A stretch of DNA of 64,000 nucleotides from JASHPR01 sp963749145. Its GTDB lineage: Bacteria > Actinomycetota > Actinomycetes > Streptosporangiales > Streptosporangiaceae. The notes under the pieces are model-generated. The model searched no databases. It was not told the origin of the DNA and saw nothing but the letters and a program-made list of their open reading frames with translations. Shown here one piece after another: positions 49,610 through 58,668 of this stretch (its first letter is position 1; each line of letters starts with the position of its first letter). The DNA lies in NCBI GenBank assembly GCA_963749145.1, contig CAVVLN010000002.1, positions 1 through 64,000 on the forward strand. Direction: 5' to 3'. The position numbers and the translations under genes are program-made.

Positions 49610-52600
49610 GTGGCCAGTTCCAACATGCCGGGCCGGCTCGACGCCACGACCGGCGACGGCGCTGCTGGGGTTCGGGCGCGCGGCTGGCGGCCGAGCACGC
49701 CTGACGTGGCCGCCGTCGACGGGGAACTGGTGGCCCGGCTCCGGGCTGAGCTTGGCCCGGGGGTGGACGCCTCGCCGCGGCGGCGGGCCGAGTACTCATC
49801 CGACGCCTCCAACTACCGGGTGGTGCCCCGGGCGGTGGTCTTCCCGCGGTCCGCCGACGACGTTCTGGCCGCCGCCGCCGTCTGCCGCGCGCTGGCCGTG
49901 CCGCTGACCGTGCGTGGCGGCGGCACCTCGATCGCGGGCAACTCCGTCGGCCCCGGTGTCGTGCTCGACATGAGCCGTCACCTCGACCAGGTGCTCGGCA
50001 TCGACCCCGCCGCGCGGACCGCCGTGGTCCAGCCGGGCGTGCTGCTCGACCGGCTGCAGCAGGCCGCGGGCCGTCACGGTCTCCGGTTCGGCCCCGACCC
50101 CTCCTCGCACGCGCGGTGCACGGTGGGCGGGATGATCGGCAACAACTCCTGCGGCGCGCACGCGATGGCCTACGGCACCACCGCGGCCAACGTGGTGGCG
50201 CTGGACGTGCTCGACGGCACCGGGCGGCGCCTGGCCGTCGGCGCGGGCGCGACCGTGCCGGGGCTGGACGCGTTCGTCGCCGGCCGGGTCGCGCCGCTGG
50301 CCGGCGAGTTCGGCCGGTTTGCGCGCCAGGTGTCCGGTTACTCACTCGAGCACTTGCTGCCGGAGCGGGCCGGGAACCTGGCCCGCGCCCTGGTGGGCAC
50401 CGAGGGCACGTGCGGCATCGTGCTGGGGGCGACGCTGTCGCTGGTGCCCCGGCCGGCCGCCACCGCGCTGTGCGTCCTCGGCTACCCGGACATGCCCGCC
50501 GCCGCCGACGACGCGCCGAACCTGACCGGGCCGGCGGTCCTGGCCCTGGAGGGCATCGACGCCCGGCTGGTCGGAGTGGTCCGCGCGCACCGGGCCAGTG
50601 CCGCGCTGCCGCGGCTGCCCGAGGGCGCGGCCTGGCTGTTCGCCGAGACCGGCGGGGCCAGCGAGGCGGAGGCGCTGGCTGCGGCGCGGGCGCTGGCCCG
50701 GTCGGCCGGGGCGAGCGACGCGCTGGTGGTGCCGGCCGGCCCGGAGGCGGCCACGCTGTGGCGCATCCGCGAGGACGGCGCCGGGCTCGGCAGCCGGACC
50801 GCGGCGGGCGCTCCGGCCTGGCCGGCCTGGGAGGACGCCGCCGTCCCGCCCGCCCGGCTCGGGCCGTACCTGCGGGACTTCGCGGCGCTGATGAACGGTC
50901 ACCACCTCGACGGGCTGCTGTACGGCCACTTCGGCGACGGGTGCGTGCACGTGCGGATCGACTTCCCGCTGGCCGACCACCCGGAGCGGCTCCGCCCGTT
51001 CCTGACCGAGGCCGCGCACCTGGTCGCCGGGTACGGCGGCTCGCTCTCTGGTGAGCACGGCGACGGGCGGGCCCGGGGCGAACTGCTGCCGGTCATGTAC
51101 TCCCCGGCCGCGATCGAGGCGTTCGGGGCGTTCAAGGCCCTGTTCGACCCCGACGGCCTGCTCAACCCCGGGGTGATCGTCGGGGCCCGGCCGGTCGACG
51201 CCGACCTGCGGCGGCCGGCCGCCCGCCCGCTGCCGGCCGCGGGCGGGTTCGCGCTCGCGGCCGACGGCGGGGACCTGTCCGAGGCGGTGCACCGCTGCGT
51301 CGGGATCGGCAAGTGCCGGGCGGACAACGGGCCCGCCGGCGGCTTCATGTGCCCGTCGTACCTCGCCACCCGCGACGAGAAGGACTCCACCCGGGGCCGG
51401 GCCCGGGTGCTCCAGGAACTGGCCAACGGATCGCTGGTCACCGGGGGCTGGCGCTCGCCCGAGGTGCACGAGGCGCTCGACCTGTGCCTGTCCTGCAAGG
51501 CGTGCTCGCGTGACTGCCCGGCCTCGGTGGACATGGCCAGCTACAAGTCCGAGGTGCTGTACCGGGCCTACCGCGGGCGGCTGCGGCCCCGCAGTCACTA
51601 CGCGCTCGGCTGGCTGCCCCGCTGGACCCGGCTCGCGGTCCGCGCGCCGGGGCTGGCCAATGCCGCGCTGCGGGTCCGCCCGGTGGCGGGCCTGGTGCGG
51701 TTCCTGGGCGGGATCGACCCCCGGCGGCCGCTGCCCGCGTTCGCCCGGCCGCCGGCCCGCCCCGCCCCGGATCCCGCGGCCGCCCCCGTTCCCGCCCCGG
51801 GCGCCGCCGGGACCCGCGCCCTAGCCCCGGGCGCCGCCGCGACCCGCGCCCCCGCCCCGGCCGGGACCCGCGCCCCCGCCCCGGCCGGGACCCGCGCCCC
51901 CGCCCCGGCCGGGACCCGCGCCCCCGCCCCGCAGCCGTCCGGCGAGCGCGTGGTCCTGTGGACCGACACCTTCACTCGCGCCTTCGCCCCGCAGGTGGCG
52001 CAGGCGGCCGCGGCCGTGCTGGCCGAGGCCGGCTTCACGGTGACCATGCCGGACCGCACGGTGTGCTGCGGCCTCACCTGGATCTCCACCGGGCAGCTGG
52101 GCGGGGCCCGGGCCCGGCTCCGCACCGCCGTCGCCGTCCTGGCGCCGTACGCCGAGCGCGGCCTGACCATCGTCGGCCTGGAGCCGTCCTGCACCGCCGC
52201 GCTGCGCGGCGACCTCGCCGACCTGCTGGACGGCGACCCGCGGGCGCGGCGCGTCGCCGGGGCCACCCGGACCCTGGCCGAGACGCTGCTCGGCCCGGCC
52301 GCCGGCCGCCGGGACCTGTCCTGGCTGGACGGCCGGCTGGCCGGCCAGCGGGTCATCGCCCAGCCGCACTGCCACCACCACGCGGTCATGGGCTACCACG
52401 CCGACCTGGCCGTGCTGCGCGCGGCCGGGGCAGAGGCCGAGGTGCTGGCCGGCTGCTGCGGCCTGGCGGGCAACTTCGGCATGGAGCGCGGGCACTATGA
52501 GGTCTCGGTGGCCGTCGCCGAGCGGGCGCTCCTGCCGGCCCTGCGGACCGCGCCGGCCGCGACCGTACTGCTGGCCGACGGCTTCTCCTGCCGCACCCAG

Positions 52601-52675
52601 GCGGGCCAGCTGGCCGGCTGGCCCGCGCGGCACCTCGCGGAACTGCTCGATCCGCGCGCTCACCCGCCCGGCTGA
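49610..52675 (+). CDS. FAD-linked oxidase / Fe-S fusion, D-lactate dehydrogenase-like
   Basis: This 1021-residue fusion starts at GTG 49610. Residues 60-270 are the FAD-binding domain (VRGGGTSIAGNSVGPGVVLD), and 270-540 the FAD-oxidase C-terminal domain (LLYGHFGDGCVHVRIDFPL, SGEHGDGRARGELL). Two Fe-S cysteine clusters follow (CVGIGKC, then CLSCKACSRDCP). A 24-bp-repeat linker leads to a CCG domain (CCGLTW, PHCHHHAVMG, CCGLAGNFGMERG). The layout matches YdiJ/GlpC-type 2-hydroxyacid dehydrogenases that reduce quinones. Likely substrates are D-lactate or D-2-hydroxyglutarate. Confidence 0.9.
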   Translation: MASSNMPGRLDATTGDGAAGVRARGWRPSTPDVAAVDGELVARLRAELGPGVDASPRRRAEYSSDASNYRVVPRAVVFPRSADDVLAAAAVCRALAVPLTVRGGGTSIAGNSVGPGVVLDMSRHLDQVLGIDPAARTAVVQPGVLLDRLQQAAGRHGLRFGPDPSSHARCTVGGMIGNNSCGAHAMAYGTTAANVVALDVLDGTGRRLAVGAGATVPGLDAFVAGRVAPLAGEFGRFARQVSGYSLEHLLPERAGNLARALVGTEGTCGIVLGATLSLVPRPAATALCVLGYPDMPAAADDAPNLTGPAVLALEGIDARLVGVVRAHRASAALPRLPEGAAWLFAETGGASEAEALAAARALARSAGASDALVVPAGPEAATLWRIREDGAGLGSRTAAGAPAWPAWEDAAVPPARLGPYLRDFAALMNGHHLDGLLYGHFGDGCVHVRIDFPLADHPERLRPFLTEAAHLVAGYGGSLSGEHGDGRARGELLPVMYSPAAIEAFGAFKALFDPDGLLNPGVIVGARPVDADLRRPAARPLPAAGGFALAADGGDLSEAVHRCVGIGKCRADNGPAGGFMCPSYLATRDEKDSTRGRARVLQELANGSLVTGGWRSPEVHEALDLCLSCKACSRDCPASVDMASYKSEVLYRAYRGRLRPRSHYALGWLPRWTRLAVRAPGLANAALRVRPVAGLVRFLGGIDPRRPLPAFARPPARPAPDPAAAPVPAPGAAGTRALAPGAAATRAPAPAGTRAPAPAGTRAPAPAGTRAPAPQPSGERVVLWTDTFTRAFAPQVAQAAAAVLAEAGFTVTMPDRTVCCGLTWISTGQLGGARARLRTAVAVLAPYAERGLTIVGLEPSCTAALRGDLADLLDGDPRARRVAGATRTLAETLLGPAAGRRDLSWLDGRLAGQRVIAQPHCHHHAVMGYHADLAVLRAAGAEAEVLAGCCGLAGNFGMERGHYEVSVAVAERALLPALRTAPAATVLLADGFSCRTQAGQLAGWPARHLAELLDPRAHPPG
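51837..51930 (+). repeat. 24-bp tandem repeat in the FAD oxidase linker
   Basis: Three to four copies of GGGACCCGCGCCCCCGCCCCGGCC encode GTRAPAPA between the Fe-S and CCG domains. The linker length may vary between strains without changing the frame. Confidence 0.85.
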
Positions 52676-52781
52676 CGCGCGGCGCCGGCCTCGGCCGGGA
52701 CTGGGCGGTGACCGCGCCCAGCACCCAGGAGGCCCTGGCCGCCATCGTCCGCCGGGCGATCGGCTAGGCAGGGATGGTTCT

Positions 52782-52819
52782 GTGGTGGCGGCCCGCCGGA
52801 GTCGGCGGGCCGCCACCAC
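52782..52819. terminator. Perfect 17-bp hairpin between convergent genes
   Basis: GTGGTGGCGGCCCGCCG (52782-52798) and CGGCGGGCCGCCACCAC (52803-52819) pair fully with a GAGT loop. It lies between the FAD oxidase and the minus-strand membrane protein gene, whose stop is 13 nt further. It can act in both directions. Confidence 0.75.
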
Positions 52820-52831
52820 CGCCGGGTATGG

Positions 52832-54607
52832 TCACCGCCGCCAGGCGAGCACCTGGCCGACCCGGAACGCCGGGCGGCCGAACAGCGCGATCAGGACGCC
52901 GGCGAGAGCGGAGCGCGGGCTGGTGACCGCGACCACCGCCGCGGGCCGCCAGTAGGCCAGGGCCGGGCGGATGATGGCCACCGAGGACGCGCTGGCCCGC
53001 CGTCGCCCGCCCCAGAGCCCGTCGACGTAATCGCGGGTGTACTTGTCCGGGCCGGGATCGAACGACGGTTGCCCGTCCTGGGCAGGGCCGAGGAAGTACC
53101 CGCCGATCATCGAGCCCGGCTGACCCGTGTCCGCCTGCCAGCGCATCGTCTCGCTGTGCAGGATGTTGGGGATCGGGATGACGAGCACCCGGGCGCCGGG
53201 GGCGAGGTGCAGCCGGGCGAAGGCCGCCTGCCACCCCGCCGGGAGCGGGGAGACCTTCGCGGCGGCCAGCGGCAGCGGGATCAGCGGCAGCACGGCCAGC
53301 ACCGCGACCGTGGCCGCGACGGGGATGCCGCCCGGGCGCCAGCGCGGGGCCCGGTCCGGCGAGCGGGCCCGGTCGAGGCAGAACGCGAGCGCGGCCCCGG
53401 CCGCGCCGTCGGCCAGGATGGCGTACCGGTTCGGCAGTGCCTGGCTGAGCACCGGCAGGGTCTGCAGCCAGTGATAGGGCAGCAGCAGGCCCGACACGCG
53501 AAAGCCGGCTGCTGGCAGGGAACCGCCGCCGAGCGAGAGCAGTTCCAGCACCGCCCAGGTGACCGCCGCCGTGCGCACCAGCGGCTCCCGCCAGAAGCAG
53601 ACCGCGCCGGCGATCAGGACGACCAGCAGCGGCCACCCGAGGTAACCCAGGTACTCGGGCAGGCCCAGATTGAAATGGGCGGCCACGGCCGCGCTGGCCG
53701 AGGTATGCAGCAGCAAGGTGGACGGCGGGTCCACGAAGAAGCCGAGATTGCCCGACCACGAGTTCAGCAGGACGTAATGCTCGGTGAACGGGCCGTGGAA
53801 CTGCACCCACAGGGCGCGGGCGCACAGCAGCAGCGCGACCAGGGCCGCGGTGCCCAGGCCGAGCGCGGCGCCGCGGGCCCGGGCGGGCACGGCCCGCGGG
53901 TGGCCGGCCGCGAGCACCACCACCAGCACCAGGCCGGCCAGGGCGGTGTCAGTCAGCAGTTCCGACCCGATGAACAGCTGAGCGGCGGCCAGGAGGCCGA
54001 GCCACGCGCCGGCCCGCACGGGGTGGCCCCGGCCGGTGACGATCCGCAGCAGGGCGTCGATGAGCAGCGGCGGCAGCACCGCGAACTGCAGGTTGTAGTG
54101 GCCGAGCGCGCAATCGACCAGCGCGGGCGAGAACCCGTAGACCGCGCCGCCCAGGGCGGCCGCGCTGGTGCTCGCTCCCCACCGGCGCAGCACCCAGAAC
54201 AGGCTGGCCGCCGAGCCCGCGAAGCCGATGGTCAGCGCCACGGTCAGGCTGACCTGCGGGCCGGCCAGCAGCGTGACCGGGGTCAGCAGTACCCCCGGAA
54301 GCAGGAACGAGGTGTTCCACATCAGGTTGACGCCGTGCGGCGCGTCCAGCGCCGTGGTGACCAGCGCCGGGAGCCGGCCGTGCTCGATCGCGGTCGCCGC
54401 GTAGCGCATGAACCAGGCGAACACGTCGACGTCGTGCGGGTCGCCCGTCTGCACCCGCCCGGCTGGGTCTACCCAGAGTCGCCCGGTCACCGCCACCGCG
54501 CCCAGCAGGTAGCCGCACAGGACTAACCACTGTGCTCCGATCCGGGTACGCGGCGGCGGGCGCTCCGCGACCGCAGGCGCCTGCACCGCCGACGGAAGGT
54601 GACCCAC
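52832..54607 (-). CDS. Polytopic membrane protein, glycosyltransferase-like
   Basis: This 591-residue protein starts MGHLPSAVQAPAVAERPPPR, followed by ten or more hydrophobic helices. Early in the protein lies DPHDVDVFAWFMRYAATAIE, with an acidic pair after the first helix. GVNLMWNTSFLLPGVLLTPV and GFSPALVDCALGHYNLQFAV are further conserved-looking parts. The pattern of an acidic first loop and many helices is that of GT-C glycosyltransferase-like membrane proteins in actinobacteria. The C-terminal 130 residues are largely extracytoplasmic. Substrate unknown. Confidence 0.75.
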   Translation of the reverse strand: MGHLPSAVQAPAVAERPPPRTRIGAQWLVLCGYLLGAVAVTGRLWVDPAGRVQTGDPHDVDVFAWFMRYAATAIEHGRLPALVTTALDAPHGVNLMWNTSFLLPGVLLTPVTLLAGPQVSLTVALTIGFAGSAASLFWVLRRWGASTSAAALGGAVYGFSPALVDCALGHYNLQFAVLPPLLIDALLRIVTGRGHPVRAGAWLGLLAAAQLFIGSELLTDTALAGLVLVVVLAAGHPRAVPARARGAALGLGTAALVALLLCARALWVQFHGPFTEHYVLLNSWSGNLGFFVDPPSTLLLHTSASAAVAAHFNLGLPEYLGYLGWPLLVVLIAGAVCFWREPLVRTAAVTWAVLELLSLGGGSLPAAGFRVSGLLLPYHWLQTLPVLSQALPNRYAILADGAAGAALAFCLDRARSPDRAPRWRPGGIPVAATVAVLAVLPLIPLPLAAAKVSPLPAGWQAAFARLHLAPGARVLVIPIPNILHSETMRWQADTGQPGSMIGGYFLGPAQDGQPSFDPGPDKYTRDYVDGLWGGRRRASASSVAIIRPALAYWRPAAVVAVTSPRSALAGVLIALFGRPAFRVGQVLAWRR

Positions 54608-54722
54608 CGGGCTCCGTTCGCCGCGCGGTATTGGCGGCAGCCAGCGTACGCCCGATTCCCGATCCGGGGGGCGATGTACCGGTTTGCGCTAGCGGCGCGC
54701 TACCGGTGACAGCCGGCCCGGC

Positions 54723-55163
54723 ATGATGATGGGCATGACCACGCCCGAACCGGCCGCGGCGTTGCCGGCCGACCTGCTCGACATGATCCCCTACATGGGC
54801 ACCCTCGGCACGACCCTGGACGAGGCGATGCCGTCGCTGGTCCGTGGCCGCCTGCGCTGGTCACCCGGGCTCTGCACCACCGGCGGGGCGATGAACGGCG
54901 GGGCGGTCATGTCGCTCGCCGACAACGTGGGGGCCGTCTGCGCGTTCCTCAACCTGCCGCCCGGCGCGGGCACCGCCACCGTGGAATCGGCCACGCACTT
55001 CTACCGCGGCGTCCGCGAGGGAACGCTGCACGCCGCCGCCCGGCCGCTACACGTGGGCCGCTCGTTCATCGTGGTGCGAACCGAGCTGACCGACGACTCC
55101 AGCCGCCCGGTCGGCGAGACCACCCAGACCCAGGCGGTTCTCGCGCCCCGGCCGGGCGGCTGA
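54723..55163 (+). CDS. PaaI-type hotdog thioesterase
   Basis: This is a protein of about 143-146 residues; ATGs at 54723, 54726 and 54735 are all in frame. The hotdog fold of the 4HBT/PaaI group shows in TTGGAMNGGAVMSLADNVGA and the strand pattern VESATHFYRGVREGTLHAAA, HVGRSFIVVRTELTDDSSRP. Such enzymes hydrolyse acyl- or aryl-CoA thioesters. It lies head-to-head with the polytopic membrane protein gene, and its 3' end faces the multidomain iron protein. Confidence 0.88.
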   Translation: MMMGMTTPEPAAALPADLLDMIPYMGTLGTTLDEAMPSLVRGRLRWSPGLCTTGGAMNGGAVMSLADNVGAVCAFLNLPPGAGTATVESATHFYRGVREGTLHAAARPLHVGRSFIVVRTELTDDSSRPVGETTQTQAVLAPRPGG

Positions 55164-55178
55164 CCCCGGCCCGGCCGG

Positions 55179-58100
55179 TCAGGGCGGCATCTGCGCGGTG
55201 GTCCAGCGCGCGAATGTCTCGATCCGGTCGGCCGGCCAGGCGCCGTCGCAGGGCATCGACCCGTCGCGCAGGCGGGCCAGGATGCCCGCGGCGTGCGCCT
55301 TCACGTCCTCGTAGGACCACAGGTCGAACGCGAAGCTCATCGACTGCCGGTCCCGTTCGCGGAACAGCGGCTTGATGTGGGCGGCGAAGCTGACCGGCTG
55401 GCCGGGCCCGGGCCGGGTGACCGCGGCCGGCCCGGCGTCCGCCCCGGCCGGCTCCGCGGCGGGGACGGCCGGCGGCCCGGCCGGGCCCCAGTCCCAGCGC
55501 GGCACGGGCTGACCGGCCGCCGGGACCGTGCCCGCATGCCATTCGGCGAAGGCGGCCAGCGCCGAGCGGAAGGGCGGGTCGGCCGGCAGGCCCGCCTCCT
55601 CCGCGGCCAGGCCCAGCAGGCTGACCCACCGGCCGCGCTGCTCAGCGTTCAGGCCCGTGGGCAGGAATGGGGCCATCACGCCCGGGTACGCGCTCGGCCC
55701 GTCGCCGCCGGAGGCCGGCCCGCCGAACGCCTCACCCAGCCAGGCCGCCATGCTCTCCGCCACACCGGGCGGCATCGGCGCGAACAGCGGGGCCAGCAGC
55801 CGGTCGCCGGGCACGTGCTTGCCGAAGAACAGGCGGGCCATCCGGGTGAGCGCCGGCCGCCCGCCGGCCCACTCGAACAGCGTCGGCTCGCGCGCCGGGT
55901 CGGCCACGGGGTCGGTGAAGCCGATGTACCAGTGCATGCCGCTGCAGAACGGCTTGTTCTGCGCGTGCCCGCACCGGCACAGCGCGTAGTGCTCGCGCGA
56001 GGCGCCCTGGTTCCTGGCCACGTCCGCCGCGCCGGCGTCGGTCAGGGCGATCCCGCCGGTGACCCGATACGGACCGTCCCGGCTCACCTCGATGGCGGGC
56101 TCGCGCGAGCCGCCCCAGTCGGTCTGGTCCCGCGCGGCCTGGCCGTCGACGGCGAAGCTCATCGCCCCGGACGGGCAGGCGCGCACGGCCGAGACGATGT
56201 CGTCCATGCGGGCGCCGCTCGGCGCCACGAACGGCTCCTGCCCGGCCCGGAACACCGTGGCCAGCCGGTCGGTGCACAGCCCCGAGTGCTGGCAGGTGCC
56301 CCGGTTGTCCAGGACGGTCACGGTCACGCCGGGATAGGAGTCGAGCCGGTCGGGCACCCGCTTCGGGTCCTTCGCGTCGGTGAACCCGTTGCTGGCGTGG
56401 CTGCCGTCGCAGAACGGCTTGGTCGCGGAACCGCCGCAGCGGCACAGGGCCACCTGGGGCGGGACCGGGATGTCCGCGCCGAGATGGTCGCGCAGGTGCC
56501 GGACGTTCGTGACCAGGTACGGCCCGTTCCTCGCGGTCTGGATACCGGGGGTCAGTCCGTCGTGGAGCTGCCAGAGCCGGGCCCGGCGGGTGGCCTGCTC
56601 CGGCGCGGGCGCGAGCGCGCAGGCCAGGCTCTGCAGGGCCGCCGTGGCCTCGGCCAGGTCGGGCGCGGGCAGGCCGGCCTGGCCGGCGCGGACCCGCAGC
56701 CGGGTGGCCGCCTGCGCCGCCGCCCACACCAGGTCGCTCAGGCGGCCCGGGCCGTCCGCGCCGCCCGGGCCGTCCGCGCCGCTCGCGCCGATCGCGCCGC
56801 CCGGGCCGTCCGCGCCGATCGCGCCGCCCGGGGACGGCTGGCGGCCCCCGGCGGCGGTGACCGCCCGGCCGACGGTGTCAGCGAGGTCGGCCAGCCCGGC
56901 GTCCAGATCGCCGCCGTGCTCCGCGGCGGCCTCTCTCGCCGCCGCGACCAGGTCGCCGGCGCGCGCGAGCCGGGCGGCGACGGCCTGCGGGTCGGGCCCG
57001 GCGGGCGCGGCGTGAGAGCGGCCCGGGGGCAGGTGAGCGCCCAGGGACCGCGCGATGTCCCGCAGCGCGGACATGACCGGCTCCAGCCGGCTGGCCACCA
57101 CCGGGTCGCAGTCGCCGCCGACCGACGCGCAGAACGAGGCCGCGGTCTCGAGCCGCTCGGTGAGCAGGATCCAGGCCGCCTCGCGGTGCGGCAGCAGGTA
57201 GTCGGCCTCATAGAACAGCTCGAAGCTCGGGCCTGCGTTCTTCCCCTCGTGACCGGGACCAGCCGGCAGCGTGGTGATCACGTTGGCGAGCGGCTGGAGC
57301 ACCGCCACCATCATCTGGATGGTCGCGTCGGCCAGGGCCTTCAGCTGCGCGTCGGTCTCCTCGGTGTGCGCGAAGTAGCGCTCGAAGATCTGCAGCAGGA
57401 TCTCCTGGCCCACGTTGAACAGGTCGGCCACCCGGGCCGTCACCGGGTCGGTGATCAGCGGGACCTCGACCTCGCGCTGCGGCGGGCGGACGTTGGCCGC
57501 GATCACCGGCCGGACCGGGTCGAACCCCGGGCTGGCCTCGCACCTCTGGTGGTACTCATCGAGAATGGCGACGAACTGGCCGAAGTGGGCGTTGCGCCAG
57601 TCGCCGCGCGGGCCCTCGCCCTGCTCCAGGATCGTGTCGATGGCCCGCTGCGCCGAGGCCAGGTCGGTGACCGTGACCAGGTCGGTCCAGCGGAAGTGCT
57701 CCGCCGTGGCCTGGGCCCGCGGCGGGCCGACGAACAGCCACTCCTCCCCGTACTTGTCGGCCAGGCGGGCAAAGCCGGCCTCGATCGAGCGGTACAGGTG
57801 CCCGACCGTGGCAAAGTCCTGCGAGCGGGGCACGATGTCGCCCTCGCTCATCAGCGGCTCGGCCCGGCCGACTGCGACCAGCCCGTCCGCGTCGCCGAGG
57901 TCCATGCCCTCCGGGCGTTCCAGGAACATGAAGTGCCGCAGCGCCTGCTCGCCGAACGGCAGCAGCGCCAGCTGGACCCCGGCCGGGTAGTGGGCGGCGG
58001 GCTGCGGCAGGTTCGGCCGGACCAGGTGCGGCGGCCCGCCGATCGCCGTGAGCAGGTTCTGCACCAGCGCCAGGTGCAGCATCTCCTGCGCGGCCACGTG

Positions 58101-58379
58101 CAGGATCCGCTGACGCCAGCGGTTCGCGGCCGCCAGTTCATCCTCCGTCAGCCCTTCGCCGGCGGACTGCTTGAGCGAGAACGCCGCGAACAGGTACTGG
58201 CACATGATCCCGTGCTCGAGCTCGGCCGCCTCGCACAGCATGTAGATCAGGGCTTCCCGGTGCTCGATCACGAACGGGGCCTCGGGGGCTGCCTTGCCCC
58301 CGCGGGTGGCGATCACCTGGGCGAGGCGCCCGCTGCCGCCAGAGGTCTCGCGGTCCGCCGCTGGTCCGGCATCAGTCAT
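55179..58379 (-). CDS. Multidomain iron protein: ferritin-like, CDGSH, 4Fe-4S, CDGSH, globin-like
   Basis: This 1066-residue protein starts at ATG 58379 (AAGGA upstream). Domains: ferritin-like, residues 20-300 (ELEHGIMCQYLFAAFSLKQ, HVAAQEMLHLALVQNLL); helical linker; CDGSH 2Fe-2S near 644 (CRCGGSATKPFCDGSH); divergent mono-4Fe-4S domain 690-740 (TCQHSGLCTDRL, ACPSGAMSF); second CDGSH near 800 (CRCGHAQNKPFCSGMH); truncated-haemoglobin-like 845-955 (LLAPLFAPMPPGVAESMAAW) without a visible proximal His; C-terminal 70-residue domain (FAAHIKPLFRERDRQSMSFA). It has no signal peptide. A role in intracellular iron, oxygen or electron handling is likely; the reaction is unknown. Confidence 0.88.
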   Translation of the reverse strand: MTDAGPAADRETSGGSGRLAQVIATRGGKAAPEAPFVIEHREALIYMLCEAAELEHGIMCQYLFAAFSLKQSAGEGLTEDELAAANRWRQRILHVAAQEMLHLALVQNLLTAIGGPPHLVRPNLPQPAAHYPAGVQLALLPFGEQALRHFMFLERPEGMDLGDADGLVAVGRAEPLMSEGDIVPRSQDFATVGHLYRSIEAGFARLADKYGEEWLFVGPPRAQATAEHFRWTDLVTVTDLASAQRAIDTILEQGEGPRGDWRNAHFGQFVAILDEYHQRCEASPGFDPVRPVIAANVRPPQREVEVPLITDPVTARVADLFNVGQEILLQIFERYFAHTEETDAQLKALADATIQMMVAVLQPLANVITTLPAGPGHEGKNAGPSFELFYEADYLLPHREAAWILLTERLETAASFCASVGGDCDPVVASRLEPVMSALRDIARSLGAHLPPGRSHAAPAGPDPQAVAARLARAGDLVAAAREAAAEHGGDLDAGLADLADTVGRAVTAAGGRQPSPGGAIGADGPGGAIGASGADGPGGADGPGRLSDLVWAAAQAATRLRVRAGQAGLPAPDLAEATAALQSLACALAPAPEQATRRARLWQLHDGLTPGIQTARNGPYLVTNVRHLRDHLGADIPVPPQVALCRCGGSATKPFCDGSHASNGFTDAKDPKRVPDRLDSYPGVTVTVLDNRGTCQHSGLCTDRLATVFRAGQEPFVAPSGARMDDIVSAVRACPSGAMSFAVDGQAARDQTDWGGSREPAIEVSRDGPYRVTGGIALTDAGAADVARNQGASREHYALCRCGHAQNKPFCSGMHWYIGFTDPVADPAREPTLFEWAGGRPALTRMARLFFGKHVPGDRLLAPLFAPMPPGVAESMAAWLGEAFGGPASGGDGPSAYPGVMAPFLPTGLNAEQRGRWVSLLGLAAEEAGLPADPPFRSALAAFAEWHAGTVPAAGQPVPRWDWGPAGPPAVPAAEPAGADAGPAAVTRPGPGQPVSFAAHIKPLFRERDRQSMSFAFDLWSYEDVKAHAAGILARLRDGSMPCDGAWPADRIETFARWTTAQMPP

Positions 58380-58668
58380 GGCTGGAGTCCTTCGTCGTGG
58401 TCTGGCGCGCTTCCGGGCCGGGGCCATCTGGGCAGAATTACATTATTACAGCAACGTCCCCGCCCCTGGGCAACCCCGCTCTCCCCGCCTTCCCCGCTCT
58501 CGCCGCTCTCCCCGCTCTCCCCCCGGCTCTATCCCCGTTTATCCCGGCTCTGGCCAGGCACCCCATGATCTTGGAGACTTAGCCGCGCTATGCGACGAAA
58601 AGGCTCCAAGATCACGGGGTGGCGGGCTCGCCGGGGGTGGCGGGGGTGAGTTCCGGCCCCGGGCGAAG
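58380..58668. other. Intergenic region with CCCCGCTCT repeats
   Basis: This 289-bp gap lies upstream of the multidomain iron protein and downstream of the DUF2231 gene. It includes an AT-rich patch (CAGAATTACATTATTACAGC, 58431-58450) that may be the promoter of the iron protein, then CTCCCCGCTCTCCCCGCTCT-type repeats (about 58483-58530), and the long inverted repeat listed separately. No gene is seen. Confidence 0.5.
58560..58620. repeat. 17-bp inverted repeat with 27-nt loop
   Basis: ACCCCATGATCTTGGAG (58560-58576) and CTCCAAGATCACGGGGT (58604-58620) pair at 16 of 17 positions. It lies beyond the DUF2231 stop. No U-tract follows. Similar CGTGATCTTGGAG palindromes recur in actinobacterial intergenic regions as I recall, so this may be a REP-like element or a bidirectional terminator. 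Confidence 0.6.

Noticed and set aside
52676..52767. Short frame after the FAD oxidase (from a GTG at about 52709 to TAG)
   Set aside because: About 20 codons with no similarity I recognise and no ribosome-binding site; probably chance.
55293..58568. 1091-codon plus-strand open frame
   Set aside because: It is antisense to the multidomain iron protein, whose motifs are unmistakable; the plus-strand product is low-complexity Arg/Gly/Ala.
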